Positions 19,371 to 27,205 of a stretch of DNA of 64,000 nucleotides are shown piece after piece. The stretch is from Symmachiella dynata (GTDB lineage: Bacteria; Planctomycetota; Planctomycetia; Planctomycetales; Planctomycetaceae), in assembly GCF_007747995.1 (NCBI RefSeq), contig NZ_CP036276.1, positions 3,587,001 to 3,651,000 of the forward strand, in the 5' to 3' direction. The translations under genes were made by a program, and so were the position numbers. The notes beneath the pieces were generated by a model. That model saw nothing but the letters and a program-made list of their open reading frames with translations, did no database searches and was not told where the DNA came from. Numbering within the stretch: position 1 is the stretch's first letter; each line of letters starts with the position of its first letter.

Positions 19371-19976
19371 TCATTGAAATTGAAAAAAAGTCATCCAAAG
19401 GTAAGCAGTGGCTGCCACCAAGGCCAAGCCTAGAACGATATGGACGAAATGGTAACGGTTTGGTTGGAGCACAGTCGCCCAGCCGCCAAGCAAAAGTACG
19501 CCCGCTGAGAAGCAGATTGAAAATGTCATGGCGATTGCATAAACGAATTGCGGCACGATGGGAAAGAGCCGGTAGAGAAAAGATCCACCAACGCAACAGA
19601 TCGCTGCCGCATCAAGACAATTAAGTATCGTACGGAATTCGCTTACAGGTATTTCCGGAGGCGGCTTAAAGTTCCTGCTACCAAGCAATAACCATTTGGA
19701 GACTTTGAGCAACAGATAAATCCCCAGCGTAATGCTGGGGATGCTCAATAAGGCGTACCCTAGGAGAAAACCGGATGCGGATCGCCAATATGAGTCATGC
19801 GGCATCCGATCTCTGATAATCAAATTGCCTACCAGGGCGATGGTGAGGCCACAGAGTATTCCATTCAGTATGCCGATACGTCTTACCCAATCACGAGTCG
19901 CTTGATCGCTGTTCGACCCAGCATCATTCGTGTCAGGCGGTTTGGGTTTTAACGATTTGAAGAAACGACGGAACAT
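19371..19976 (-). CDS. Hypothetical multi-pass membrane protein
   Basis: A 201-residue protein with about four or five predicted transmembrane helices (for example around 'ILNGILCGLTIALVGNLII', 'SGFLLGYALLSIPSITLGIY' and 'IVLGLALVAATAYLWMTFF') and a short charged N-terminus. No family recognised. Its first residues (MFRRFFKSLKPKP) closely resemble those of the next gene upstream (MLHRLLKSLIPDP), although the remaining sequences are unrelated. No strong ribosome site is visible. Confidence 0.65.
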   Translation of the reverse strand: MFRRFFKSLKPKPPDTNDAGSNSDQATRDWVRRIGILNGILCGLTIALVGNLIIRDRMPHDSYWRSASGFLLGYALLSIPSITLGIYLLLKVSKWLLLGSRNFKPPPEIPVSEFRTILNCLDAAAICCVGGSFLYRLFPIVPQFVYAIAMTFSICFSAGVLLLGGWATVLQPNRYHFVHIVLGLALVAATAYLWMTFFQFQ

Positions 19977-20094
19977 GTTGATCGCCTAGACGATGTTTCT
20001 CGATACCTTACGTTACATTCACTCTCGTGTGCCAGCACATTGGCAGGTAAAGGTGGTTTTGGCCCGCTCAGCCAACCCGACGGTTTCGTGTCCG

Positions 20095-20601
20095 TCATGA
20101 AACCGTCAAACCGGCCGCGTCGTAGGCAATCTGTAACAATCGTTTGTCCTCAGCTTCGTTGAGTCGAGAGGCGATCCATACTGACGAGCCGGTCTCGGGA
20201 GTTGGATCCGCCCGTTTTATTTCGGGAAACGTTGCCATATCGGCGACGGGAATTTTGATTTGAATCGAGTGTGTGCCGCTGGCAATTGCAAAAATGACTT
20301 TAGTGTCTGGATGGGCTAACGCGGCTTGAGCACGAACAATCCATCGTGCGTCGCATGGCAGGTCCTCACCGGCACGCTCCCACAGATAATCGTGCAAGTC
20401 GGGATGACCATCGATCTGGCGCATGATGGCATTTCGGCCGCGAATTTCCTTGATTCGTTCGGAGTAGGAATACGTGGGGCAGAACTTATGGAGTGGGCGG
20501 AGAATCGTGTCGTTGGCGGGGATTATGAAATCGCCGATTGATTCGACTTCGTCAATTGGCAGCGGATCAGGGATTAATGATTTGAGGAGTCGGTGGAGCA
20601 T
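20095..20601 (-). CDS. Hypothetical protein
   Basis: A 168-residue soluble protein with no recognised family. It lacks a signal peptide and membrane segments. Its composition is ordinary and the frame is well maintained, which supports real coding. The central stretch 'HPDTKVIFAIASGTHSIQIK' suggests alternating strands. The N-terminus resembles that of the neighbouring membrane protein gene at 19371-19976, so the pair may share an expression or localisation context. Confidence 0.6.
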   Translation of the reverse strand: MLHRLLKSLIPDPLPIDEVESIGDFIIPANDTILRPLHKFCPTYSYSERIKEIRGRNAIMRQIDGHPDLHDYLWERAGEDLPCDARWIVRAQAALAHPDTKVIFAIASGTHSIQIKIPVADMATFPEIKRADPTPETGSSVWIASRLNEAEDKRLLQIAYDAAGLTVS

Positions 20602-20683
20602 TTTTTGCCAAGGTACTAGATCTCAAAGGATGTTTGGGGTCGCACAGCGGATCCTATCGTGACATGAAAATGAACGCCGTTAA

Positions 20684-20709
20684 CGACGGCGAAGCCGTCG
20701 GTTTGGGTT
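20684..20709. repeat. Dispersed palindrome, copy 2
   Basis: cgacggc-gaa-gccgtcg followed by gtttgggtt, the second copy of the element at 17896-17920. It lies 3 nt beyond the stop codon of the DUF1501 gene on the minus strand. Both copies therefore follow minus-strand stop codons, in the same orientation. Confidence 0.7.
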
Positions 20710-20711
20710 GG

Positions 20712-22169
20712 TCACGCCAGCAGTGCTTCACGGACCGCTCCGTCGCCGGCGGGGCCGATGAGGCGGTTGTCTAGGCCTTGGAAGGGGTAGGTGAAGCGGT
20801 GGGCGTTCATGCCGAGTTGGTGGAGGATGGTCGCTTGCAGGTCGGGGATGCTCATTTTGTCTTGCGTGACAAAATAGCCCAGGTCGTCGGTCTCACCGTG
20901 CGTGATGCCACCCTTGATGCCGCCGCCGGCCATCCAGATACTGAAGCAGTGCGGGTGGTGGTCGCGGCCGAGGAATTTGGAGCCGTTTCGCTCTTCGTTC
21001 ATACTTGTGCGGCCGAATTCTCCGCTCCAGACGACGAGCGTTTCCTCCAGTAGTCCCCGGTTTTTCAAATCGCGCAGTAGTGCGGTGATGGGGCGGTCGA
21101 TTTGTTTGACCTTATCGGGCAGGCCGTAGACGATGTCGTTTCCCTTGCCGGTGCCGTGAAAATCCCAGCCCCAATCGAACAGTTGCACATAACGCACCCC
21201 CTGCTCCACCAACCGCCGCGCCAGCAAACAGTTGTTGGCAAACGAGGCTTGGCCCGGCTGCGTGCCGTAGGCGTCGTGGATGTGTTTGGGTTCGCGGCCG
21301 ATGTCCATGACCTCCGGGACGGCCATTTGCATGCGGTAGGCGAGTTCGTATTGGCTGATGCGGGAGAGTGTTTCGGGATCGCCGACGGTTTGCAGTTCGA
21401 TTTCATTCAGCTTGCGGAGCGCATCCAAACTGCGGCGACGGACGTCGCGGTCCATGCCTTTGGGATTGGAGACGTACAGAATCGGCTCGCCCGTGGTGCG
21501 GCATTGCACCCCTTGGTAGACCGAAGGCAAAAAGCCGGTGCCCCACAGACTTTTGCCGCCACTGGGATCGGTGCCGCCACTAAGCAACACAACAAAACCG
21601 GGCAGGTTCTGGTTTTCACTCCCCAGGCCATAGGTGATCCACGAACCCATGGCCGCGGCCCCGAAGCGTGGCGAACCGGTGTAGAGCAATAGCTGTGCGG
21701 GGGCGTGGTTGAATTGGTCAGTGTGCATCGACTTGATGACGGCAACGTCATCGATCATCGAGCTCAGGCCGGGCAGCAGCTCGCTGACAAGCGTGCCGCA
21801 TTCCCCTTGCGGCGTGAATTTGTAGGGCGTGCCGAGCAGTTTGGGGTGTCCTTTGATGAAGGGAAAGCGTTGGCCTTTCATCAGTTCATCGGGACAAGGC
21901 TGCATGTTGTGTTTGACCAGTTCGGGCTTGAAGTCAAACAGTTCATGCTGTGGCGGCGAGCCGGCCATGTGGAGGTAGATGACGTTTTTGGCCTTGGCGG
22001 CAAAGTGCGGCTGTTTGACTGCCAAGGGATTGACCGCTTCGACGTTCGGCGCGGCAGCCGTCGCGTTGCCAGAGAGCGCGGCGAGTGCCAAGCTGCCGAG
22101 GCCGACATTGCAATTGCGCAGAAAATGCCGCCGCGTTTGGAGGAGCGCTTGTTGATGGGCGATATGCAT
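20712..22169 (-). CDS. DUF1501 family protein, Tat-exported
   Basis: A 485-residue DUF1501 protein. The twin-arginine motif TRRHFLRNC (R13-R14) precedes a hydrophobic Ala/Leu/Gly stretch. Family motifs include 'NVIYLHMAGSPPQHELFDF', 'NCLLARRLVEQGVRYVQLFD', 'WDFHGTGKGND', 'LVVWSGEFGRTSMNEE' and 'GRDHHPHCFSIWMAGGG'. Its ATG lies only 4 nt beyond the stop codon of the upstream PSD1 gene, so the two are almost certainly co-transcribed and may be translationally coupled. Export is Tat-dependent by prediction. Function is unknown; partnership with the heme-binding PSD1 protein is the best clue. Confidence 0.94.
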   Translation of the reverse strand: MHIAHQQALLQTRRHFLRNCNVGLGSLALAALSGNATAAAPNVEAVNPLAVKQPHFAAKAKNVIYLHMAGSPPQHELFDFKPELVKHNMQPCPDELMKGQRFPFIKGHPKLLGTPYKFTPQGECGTLVSELLPGLSSMIDDVAVIKSMHTDQFNHAPAQLLLYTGSPRFGAAAMGSWITYGLGSENQNLPGFVVLLSGGTDPSGGKSLWGTGFLPSVYQGVQCRTTGEPILYVSNPKGMDRDVRRRSLDALRKLNEIELQTVGDPETLSRISQYELAYRMQMAVPEVMDIGREPKHIHDAYGTQPGQASFANNCLLARRLVEQGVRYVQLFDWGWDFHGTGKGNDIVYGLPDKVKQIDRPITALLRDLKNRGLLEETLVVWSGEFGRTSMNEERNGSKFLGRDHHPHCFSIWMAGGGIKGGITHGETDDLGYFVTQDKMSIPDLQATILHQLGMNAHRFTYPFQGLDNRLIGPAGDGAVREALLA

Positions 22170-22173
22170 GGGG

Positions 22174-25100
22174 TCAATTCTTGCTTAAGACGGCATCGAG
22201 ATTTAATAACACATTGGCGACAACGGTCCAGGCCGCGAGATCCGCCGGTGGCATCCCGTCGGGCAGTTCTCCCAGCGGAATCGTCGCCAACTCGGCGGCA
22301 GCGGTTTTGTTTTGTTGATAATGCGTAAGTTCGGTTGTGAACAGTTCCGTCAATGCGTCGACTTGTGCATCGGTTGCCGGGCGGACGAGGCAGAGCCGCA
22401 GCGCGAAACAGACGCGCTGGTCGGTGGTATTGCCCCCTTCTTTAAAGATGCGGCGTGCCAGGGCCTGCGCTGCTTCGACATAGACCGGATCATTGAGTGT
22501 TACGAAAGCCTGCAGCGGAGTGTTGGTGCGGATGCGGCGCATAGCGCAGACTTCGCGGCTGGGGGCATCGAAGGTGGCCATCGACGGATAGGGAACCGAC
22601 CGTCGCCAGAAGGTGTACAGCCCGCGGCGGTATTTGTCTTCACCGGTGCTCGTGGCCCACTTCCGGTCACGCCCGTTGAACGCAGCCCGCCAAAGTCCCG
22701 GGGGTTGCGGCGGAAAGACAGAGGGTCCGTGAATTTTGCGACTCAACAGACCGCTCAGCGCCAGCGCCTGGTCGCGAACCATCTCGGCTTTGAGACGAAA
22801 TCTTGGGCCGCGCGACAAGAGCACGTTGTTCGGGTCGTGTTCAAGCAATTGCGGCGTGACCTGTGCGGATTGTTGGTAGGTGGCGGACAGGACCATCTGT
22901 TTGAGGATCGCTTTGGTATCCCAGCCGAGTCGCACATATTCCGTGGCGAGCCAGTCGAGTAATTGTGGGTGACTGGGAGGGGCGCCTTGTGTGCCAAAAT
23001 CTTCTTCGGTGGTGACAATGCCACGACCGAACAAGCGAGCCCAGTAGCGATTCACGGCGACGCGGGCCGTTAATGGGTTTTCCGGATCGACGAGCCATTG
23101 AGCGACACCAAGTCGGGTGGCGGGCATTTTCGAGGCGGCGGGATGAAACGCGACCGGCAGTGCGGGCGTGAGTTCCTCGCCATGCGTGAGGAAATTCCCT
23201 TTGACCATCAGATGCGTCGTACGGTGTTTCTCGACGGGCAGTTCTTGCATCACGGGGAGGGTCGGAATCGCGGGCTTGGCGGCTTGCAAGGCGGCGATTT
23301 TATCACGAAGTGGTTTTAGTGCCGGGGCATTCTCGCGAAAATACTTGTGCACCTTTTGAGACTGGGCGGCGTCCCGTGCAGTCGACGGTGTCTCGATAAT
23401 CGCTAGTATCTCCGCAGGTAGTTCCAATCGCTGGGCAGCGGCGGGATCGTTGGTGATTGCAATGCGAAAGCGTCCGAGCGTTTGCCGGGGTTTTTCATTT
23501 TGATGTTCAATGCGGAAGGTGAGCGTTGTTGCCGCGTCGGAGGTTTGTGTCAGCGGTTCTTTGAGAATGAAGACAGCCGCGTGCGGTTGTTGTTGCTGTG
23601 AATCGACGGACCAACCTTGTTTTTTGAGATCCTTCGCCGTCGTTGCGGCTTGTACCGAGAAATTAGTGGTGGAATAATCTGCCGCGGCGCGGTCCCACGG
23701 TTGATCCACGTCATCAACTTTCAGCGCAAACTGCGAGAGTACAAAATTGCCCGCTGCACCACGGCCGGATCCAGCCTCGGGCAAAGTGGGATCGGGGATC
23801 ACCTCGAGTCGAACAGCACTCACGTTCCGGAGGCTTGTCTGGCTGGTGATGGTATAGGTATCGGTCGCGGGGGAATCACCGCCGGCCAGGAGGGAACCGT
23901 CCGGTAATGACTGGAACGTGGTCCCATTGGTCGACTCGATGTTTTGGGGAGTGATAACAAACCATGCGCCGGAGTTTTGCAGGTTGGTTTCCCAGGCCGT
24001 TTGTGCTGCGGCAATTTCCGGGGTTTCTAGTTGAGCGCGGGCTTTGGCAATTTCGGCATCGAGTCTCTGGTTCTCAGCTGCGATTTCCGCGGTAGGGGCG
24101 GGGATGGTTGGGGATTCATTCGGTTGGTCGTTGTCGCTGGTCTGATTGAAGAAGGCGTAGAACTGGTAGTATTCTTTTTGGGCGATCGGGTCGTACTTGT
24201 GGTCGTGGCAAGTGGCGCAGCGCATCGTCAGGCCCATCCAGACCTGCATGGTGGTGTCGACACGATCACGGACAGCGGCGACGCGGAATTCTTCATCGTC
24301 GGTGCCCCCTTCGGTGTTGGTCATCGTGTTGCGATGAAAGGCGGTCGCCATCCGTTGCTCAAGCGTTGCCTCAGGGAGCAGGTCCCCGGCGATTTGCTCG
24401 ATCGTAAATTGGTCGTACGGCATGTTGTTGTTGAAGGCGTCGATCACCCAATCGCGGTACCGCCAGATTTCCCGTAGTGGATCGGAGCCATACCCTTTGG
24501 AGTCGGCGTACCGTGCTAAATCGAGCCACATTTGCGCCCAGCGTTCGCCGTAAGCCGGGTCTTGCAGAAAGGCGTCGACCAAGTTCTCGTAGGCCTGCGG
24601 ATCGTTGTCGTTGACAAATGCGTCGACTTCTGTGGGCGTGGGGGGGAGGCCGCGCAGGTCGAAACTGAGGCGACGAATCAACGCGTAACGATCCACGCGC
24701 GGCGAGGGGGCGAGGTCGGCCTGTTCGAGTCGATTTAGCACGAAGTGGTCGATCGTATTGAGCGGCCAGTTGCTGTTGGTGACTTTTGGCGGTTGGGGAC
24801 GCGTCGGTTTCACAAATGCCCAGTGACGCGCATAAGGGGCGTCTTGGTTGATCCACCGGCGGAGCAGATCAATTTGCGATATTGTGAGCGGATCTCCTGT
24901 CTCGACCGGAGGCATGCGCAGGCTGTCATCGTCTGCGGTGATGCGGGCGATCAGTTCGCTCGATGCGGCGTTGCCCGGAACAATGGCCCGCTCACCGCTG
25001 TCTGTTTCGCCAAGGGCCGCATCGCGCAGGTCGAGTCGCAAGCCTCCCTCGCGGGAGCCGGCATCGGGGCCGTGGCAGGGGAAACATTTCTTGGACAGGA

Positions 25101-25218
25101 TCGGGCGGACGTCACGATTGAAGTCCACCGGTTTTTGATCAGCCGCCGCCAACGGGTCGGCTGTAACCAATGCTCCCAGAAACGCCGTCACAATCAGTAA
25201 CGGTGCGTATTGCTGCAT
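22174..25218 (-). CDS. PSD1 / DUF1549-DUF1553 planctomycete cytochrome c protein
   Basis: A 1014-residue secreted protein with a Sec-type signal peptide and an N-terminal cytochrome c motif CFPCH (C45, C48, H49). DUF1549 follows, including 'ERWAQMWLDLARYADSKGYG' and a second CXXCH (CATCHDH). A beta-rich insertion (about residues 430-610) fills the place of the coiled coil in the paralogue at 1355. C-terminal DUF1553 has 'NPLTARVAVNRYWARLFGRG' and 'LYTFWRRSVPYPSMATFDAP'. GAGG lies 7 nt before the ATG. It is the first gene of the pair with the DUF1501 gene at 20712. The role is unknown beyond likely envelope heme binding. Confidence 0.94.
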   Translation of the reverse strand: MQQYAPLLIVTAFLGALVTADPLAAADQKPVDFNRDVRPILSKKCFPCHGPDAGSREGGLRLDLRDAALGETDSGERAIVPGNAASSELIARITADDDSLRMPPVETGDPLTISQIDLLRRWINQDAPYARHWAFVKPTRPQPPKVTNSNWPLNTIDHFVLNRLEQADLAPSPRVDRYALIRRLSFDLRGLPPTPTEVDAFVNDNDPQAYENLVDAFLQDPAYGERWAQMWLDLARYADSKGYGSDPLREIWRYRDWVIDAFNNNMPYDQFTIEQIAGDLLPEATLEQRMATAFHRNTMTNTEGGTDDEEFRVAAVRDRVDTTMQVWMGLTMRCATCHDHKYDPIAQKEYYQFYAFFNQTSDNDQPNESPTIPAPTAEIAAENQRLDAEIAKARAQLETPEIAAAQTAWETNLQNSGAWFVITPQNIESTNGTTFQSLPDGSLLAGGDSPATDTYTITSQTSLRNVSAVRLEVIPDPTLPEAGSGRGAAGNFVLSQFALKVDDVDQPWDRAAADYSTTNFSVQAATTAKDLKKQGWSVDSQQQQPHAAVFILKEPLTQTSDAATTLTFRIEHQNEKPRQTLGRFRIAITNDPAAAQRLELPAEILAIIETPSTARDAAQSQKVHKYFRENAPALKPLRDKIAALQAAKPAIPTLPVMQELPVEKHRTTHLMVKGNFLTHGEELTPALPVAFHPAASKMPATRLGVAQWLVDPENPLTARVAVNRYWARLFGRGIVTTEEDFGTQGAPPSHPQLLDWLATEYVRLGWDTKAILKQMVLSATYQQSAQVTPQLLEHDPNNVLLSRGPRFRLKAEMVRDQALALSGLLSRKIHGPSVFPPQPPGLWRAAFNGRDRKWATSTGEDKYRRGLYTFWRRSVPYPSMATFDAPSREVCAMRRIRTNTPLQAFVTLNDPVYVEAAQALARRIFKEGGNTTDQRVCFALRLCLVRPATDAQVDALTELFTTELTHYQQNKTAAAELATIPLGELPDGMPPADLAAWTVVANVLLNLDAVLSKN

Positions 25219-25405
25219 CGACGGACCTCGCAGTCGTGAAACCTAGAACCAGTTTCAAAGCCCGGTTGTGCTGGTGATAGACATTAAAATCTAAGACTCC
25301 ACGCAACGCGTCAGAGGGTTTTGAAACCAATTGTAAGAAGAATCGGCCAACACGAATTATAGCACGCCCGTGGCCTCAATGGCATCGTCGAATCGCGGGG
25401 GAGGG

Positions 25406-26209
25406 TTATTGAAAATGTTTGACGATGCCATGGGTGACGCGTTCAATTCCCGAAGGGGTCCGCAGTAACAGCCCCCCTTCTTCGTCAATACCCTGGCAAA
25501 TACCGGTGATGCCGTGTTGGTGGTTTTCGATGTAGACCGTTTTTCCCCGCAGCAGGGAAAATTCCTCCCACCGGCGAGCAAGTTGCGGATCGCTGGCTGA
25601 AAGCCAGTTGAGGCGTTGCTCGAGCATTTGGAGAATGTCGATGAGGATCTCGGTGAGTTCGAATTTGTTGCCGACGGTATCACTCAGTGAAGTCGCGGTG
25701 GCTTGTAATTCAGTCGGGGCGGATTTCAACGAGTTGTTCACATTCAAGCCGATGCCGATCACCAGGATGTCACGGCGCTGCGGAGGGACTTCGACTAAAA
25801 TTCCGCACACTTTTTTATTGTGCAGGAAGACATCGTTCGGCCATTTTAGTCCGATGTCCCCCTGGGGGAATCGCTGTCGCAAAGCCTCACAAACGGCGAC
25901 GCCGACGGTGAGTGAAATTTGCGGGTGGCGCGCCACAGGAAGTTCCACAGCGTCGGGGTTGACGAGTACCGAGAAGGTCAAAGCCCCGGCGGCCGACCAC
26001 CATCGATTGGCTCCCCGTCCGCGACCGCCGGTTTGTGCGGCGGTGAGCACCAGACTAGGGGTCACGACGAACGGATCATTGGCCAACTGTAACCCGCGAT
26101 CATTGGTCGAAGCCAACGTCTCGTGGAAGTCGATGGACTGGAGGAATGTTTCCGATGCAATGCGGTCTAAGTCAAACGCAGCCGGAGTTGCCTCATCAGC
26201 AGAGTTCAT
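25406..26209 (-). CDS. birA: Biotin--[acetyl-CoA-carboxylase] ligase
   Basis: A 267-residue biotin protein ligase of the short form, without an N-terminal DNA-binding domain, so it should act only as an enzyme and not as a repressor. Motifs: 'STNDRG' (34-39), the biotinyl-AMP loop 'GGRGRGANRWWS' (61-72), and 'KWPNDVFLHNKKVCGILVE' (122-140). The C-terminal domain follows. The frame runs open to 26770, but everything upstream of the ATG at 26209 overlaps the small gene at 26394-26774 in another frame and is not BirA-like. It would attach biotin to carrier domains of carboxylases and possibly of the decarboxylase encoded at 61.4-64 kb. Confidence 0.9.
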   Translation of the reverse strand: MNSADEATPAAFDLDRIASETFLQSIDFHETLASTNDRGLQLANDPFVVTPSLVLTAAQTGGRGRGANRWWSAAGALTFSVLVNPDAVELPVARHPQISLTVGVAVCEALRQRFPQGDIGLKWPNDVFLHNKKVCGILVEVPPQRRDILVIGIGLNVNNSLKSAPTELQATATSLSDTVGNKFELTEILIDILQMLEQRLNWLSASDPQLARRWEEFSLLRGKTVYIENHQHGITGICQGIDEEGGLLLRTPSGIERVTHGIVKHFQ

Positions 26210-26317
26210 ATGTTTGACGGCTCGCACGGGGGGGCGGAGAAACGGGGGGCGATGACATTTGATAGCATAAGTTAGTGGACCGGCGGACATCCCGCAAATG
26301 CTACCGGCCGCGCTACG

Positions 26318-26355
26318 AAAAACGGCCTCGGTTCCGAAGTTAGGAACCGAGGCCG
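26318..26355 (-). terminator. Rho-independent terminator
   Basis: A perfect 13-bp stem, cggcctcggttcc (26323-26335) with ggaaccgaggccg (26343-26355), and a 7-nt loop. On the minus strand it is followed directly by TTTTT (26318-26322). It ends the transcript of the small MshEN-like gene, insulating it from birA. Confidence 0.92.
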
Positions 26356-26393
26356 CAATTGGATCATCAGTATCGAGGCGTTGTGTTGATCGC

Positions 26394-26774
26394 CTATTTT
26401 TGGTTTTGCTGGTGGAATTGTTGCAAATTGCCAAGCAGACCATTGAGGTCGGTCCGTCCTGATAGGACGAGCTGCTCGCCGAGTTCCAACTGACGGTTGA
26501 GACGTTGGATGTGCAACAAGCGTTCGATTTGGTCCTGATCAGCGAATCCAAGTTCGACGGCGATTTCGCCAAAGAACTTGCCGTGCCCATTGGTTTCCTG
26601 AGATTCCAGGATGTGGTCGATTTGTTCAACGGACAGCAATCCCAATCGCAGCGCGAGTGCGCCGGTGGTGTTTCCGACGTTGGCCCATTCGCCCGGGACG
26701 GGGACTTCACCCTCTTCGAGTCCCAACTGCGTTTGCAGAAATTCGGTAAACGGGTCGCAGGTGGCTGCAATCAT
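26394..26774 (-). CDS. Small MshEN-like protein
   Basis: A protein of about 126 residues. The central segment ('LALRLGLLSVEQIDHILESQ' to 'AVELGFADQDQIERLLHIQR') resembles the N-terminal helical domain of GspE/PilB-type ATPases (MshEN), which in relatives binds cyclic di-GMP or partner proteins. Here it is stand-alone, with no ATPase domain. The ATG at 26774 has AGGA upstream and is preferred over the longer frame to 26945. A strong terminator follows. The function of stand-alone MshEN-like proteins is not established. Confidence 0.7.
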   Translation of the reverse strand: MIAATCDPFTEFLQTQLGLEEGEVPVPGEWANVGNTTGALALRLGLLSVEQIDHILESQETNGHGKFFGEIAVELGFADQDQIERLLHIQRLNRQLELGEQLVLSGRTDLNGLLGNLQQFHQQNQK

Positions 26775-27205
26775 GATTTCGTTTTCCTTATGTATGGTTG
26801 GGGCGTTGCGCGCCGCCGGTGGCATTCGCGAAGTCGTCCCCATGCATAGTGCCCAAACGTCGGCGTCCGAAGTTTTTATAGAGTCTTGAACGCATACCAA
26901 TTTGCTTGAAGCATAGCTCAAATGCTGCGAAACGCGGCCTTTCACCGCGATTTATGCAGTTTTCATGCAGGCCGCGCCCGATCATTCCGGTTTTTCGGAA
27001 TTACCAGAACAAATTTGCCCTGCATGGTTTTTCGACCTAGGTTTGAAATGCGAATCCCTATCTTTGGGCACGGGGCATTTTCTCCGAGAGCGGTGATCGT
27101 TCGGGGAATGGTGGGCAAACGGGTTGGGATACGAGGTTCTTGTATCGTTGAATTAGAGGTTGCCTTCAACGATTTGCAAATAGCTAGATTTCTAGCGACT
27201 ACGTT
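26775..27205. other. Divergent intergenic region upstream of the giant repeat protein
   Basis: About 430 bp between two divergently transcribed genes. No supported small gene. It probably contains both promoters, but no consensus boxes can be assigned confidently. Confidence 0.4.

Noticed and set aside
26210-26770. Long N-terminal extension of the biotin ligase frame
   Set aside because: The extension is antisense-frame noise over the MshEN-like gene and a terminator, and BirA homology starts at 26209.
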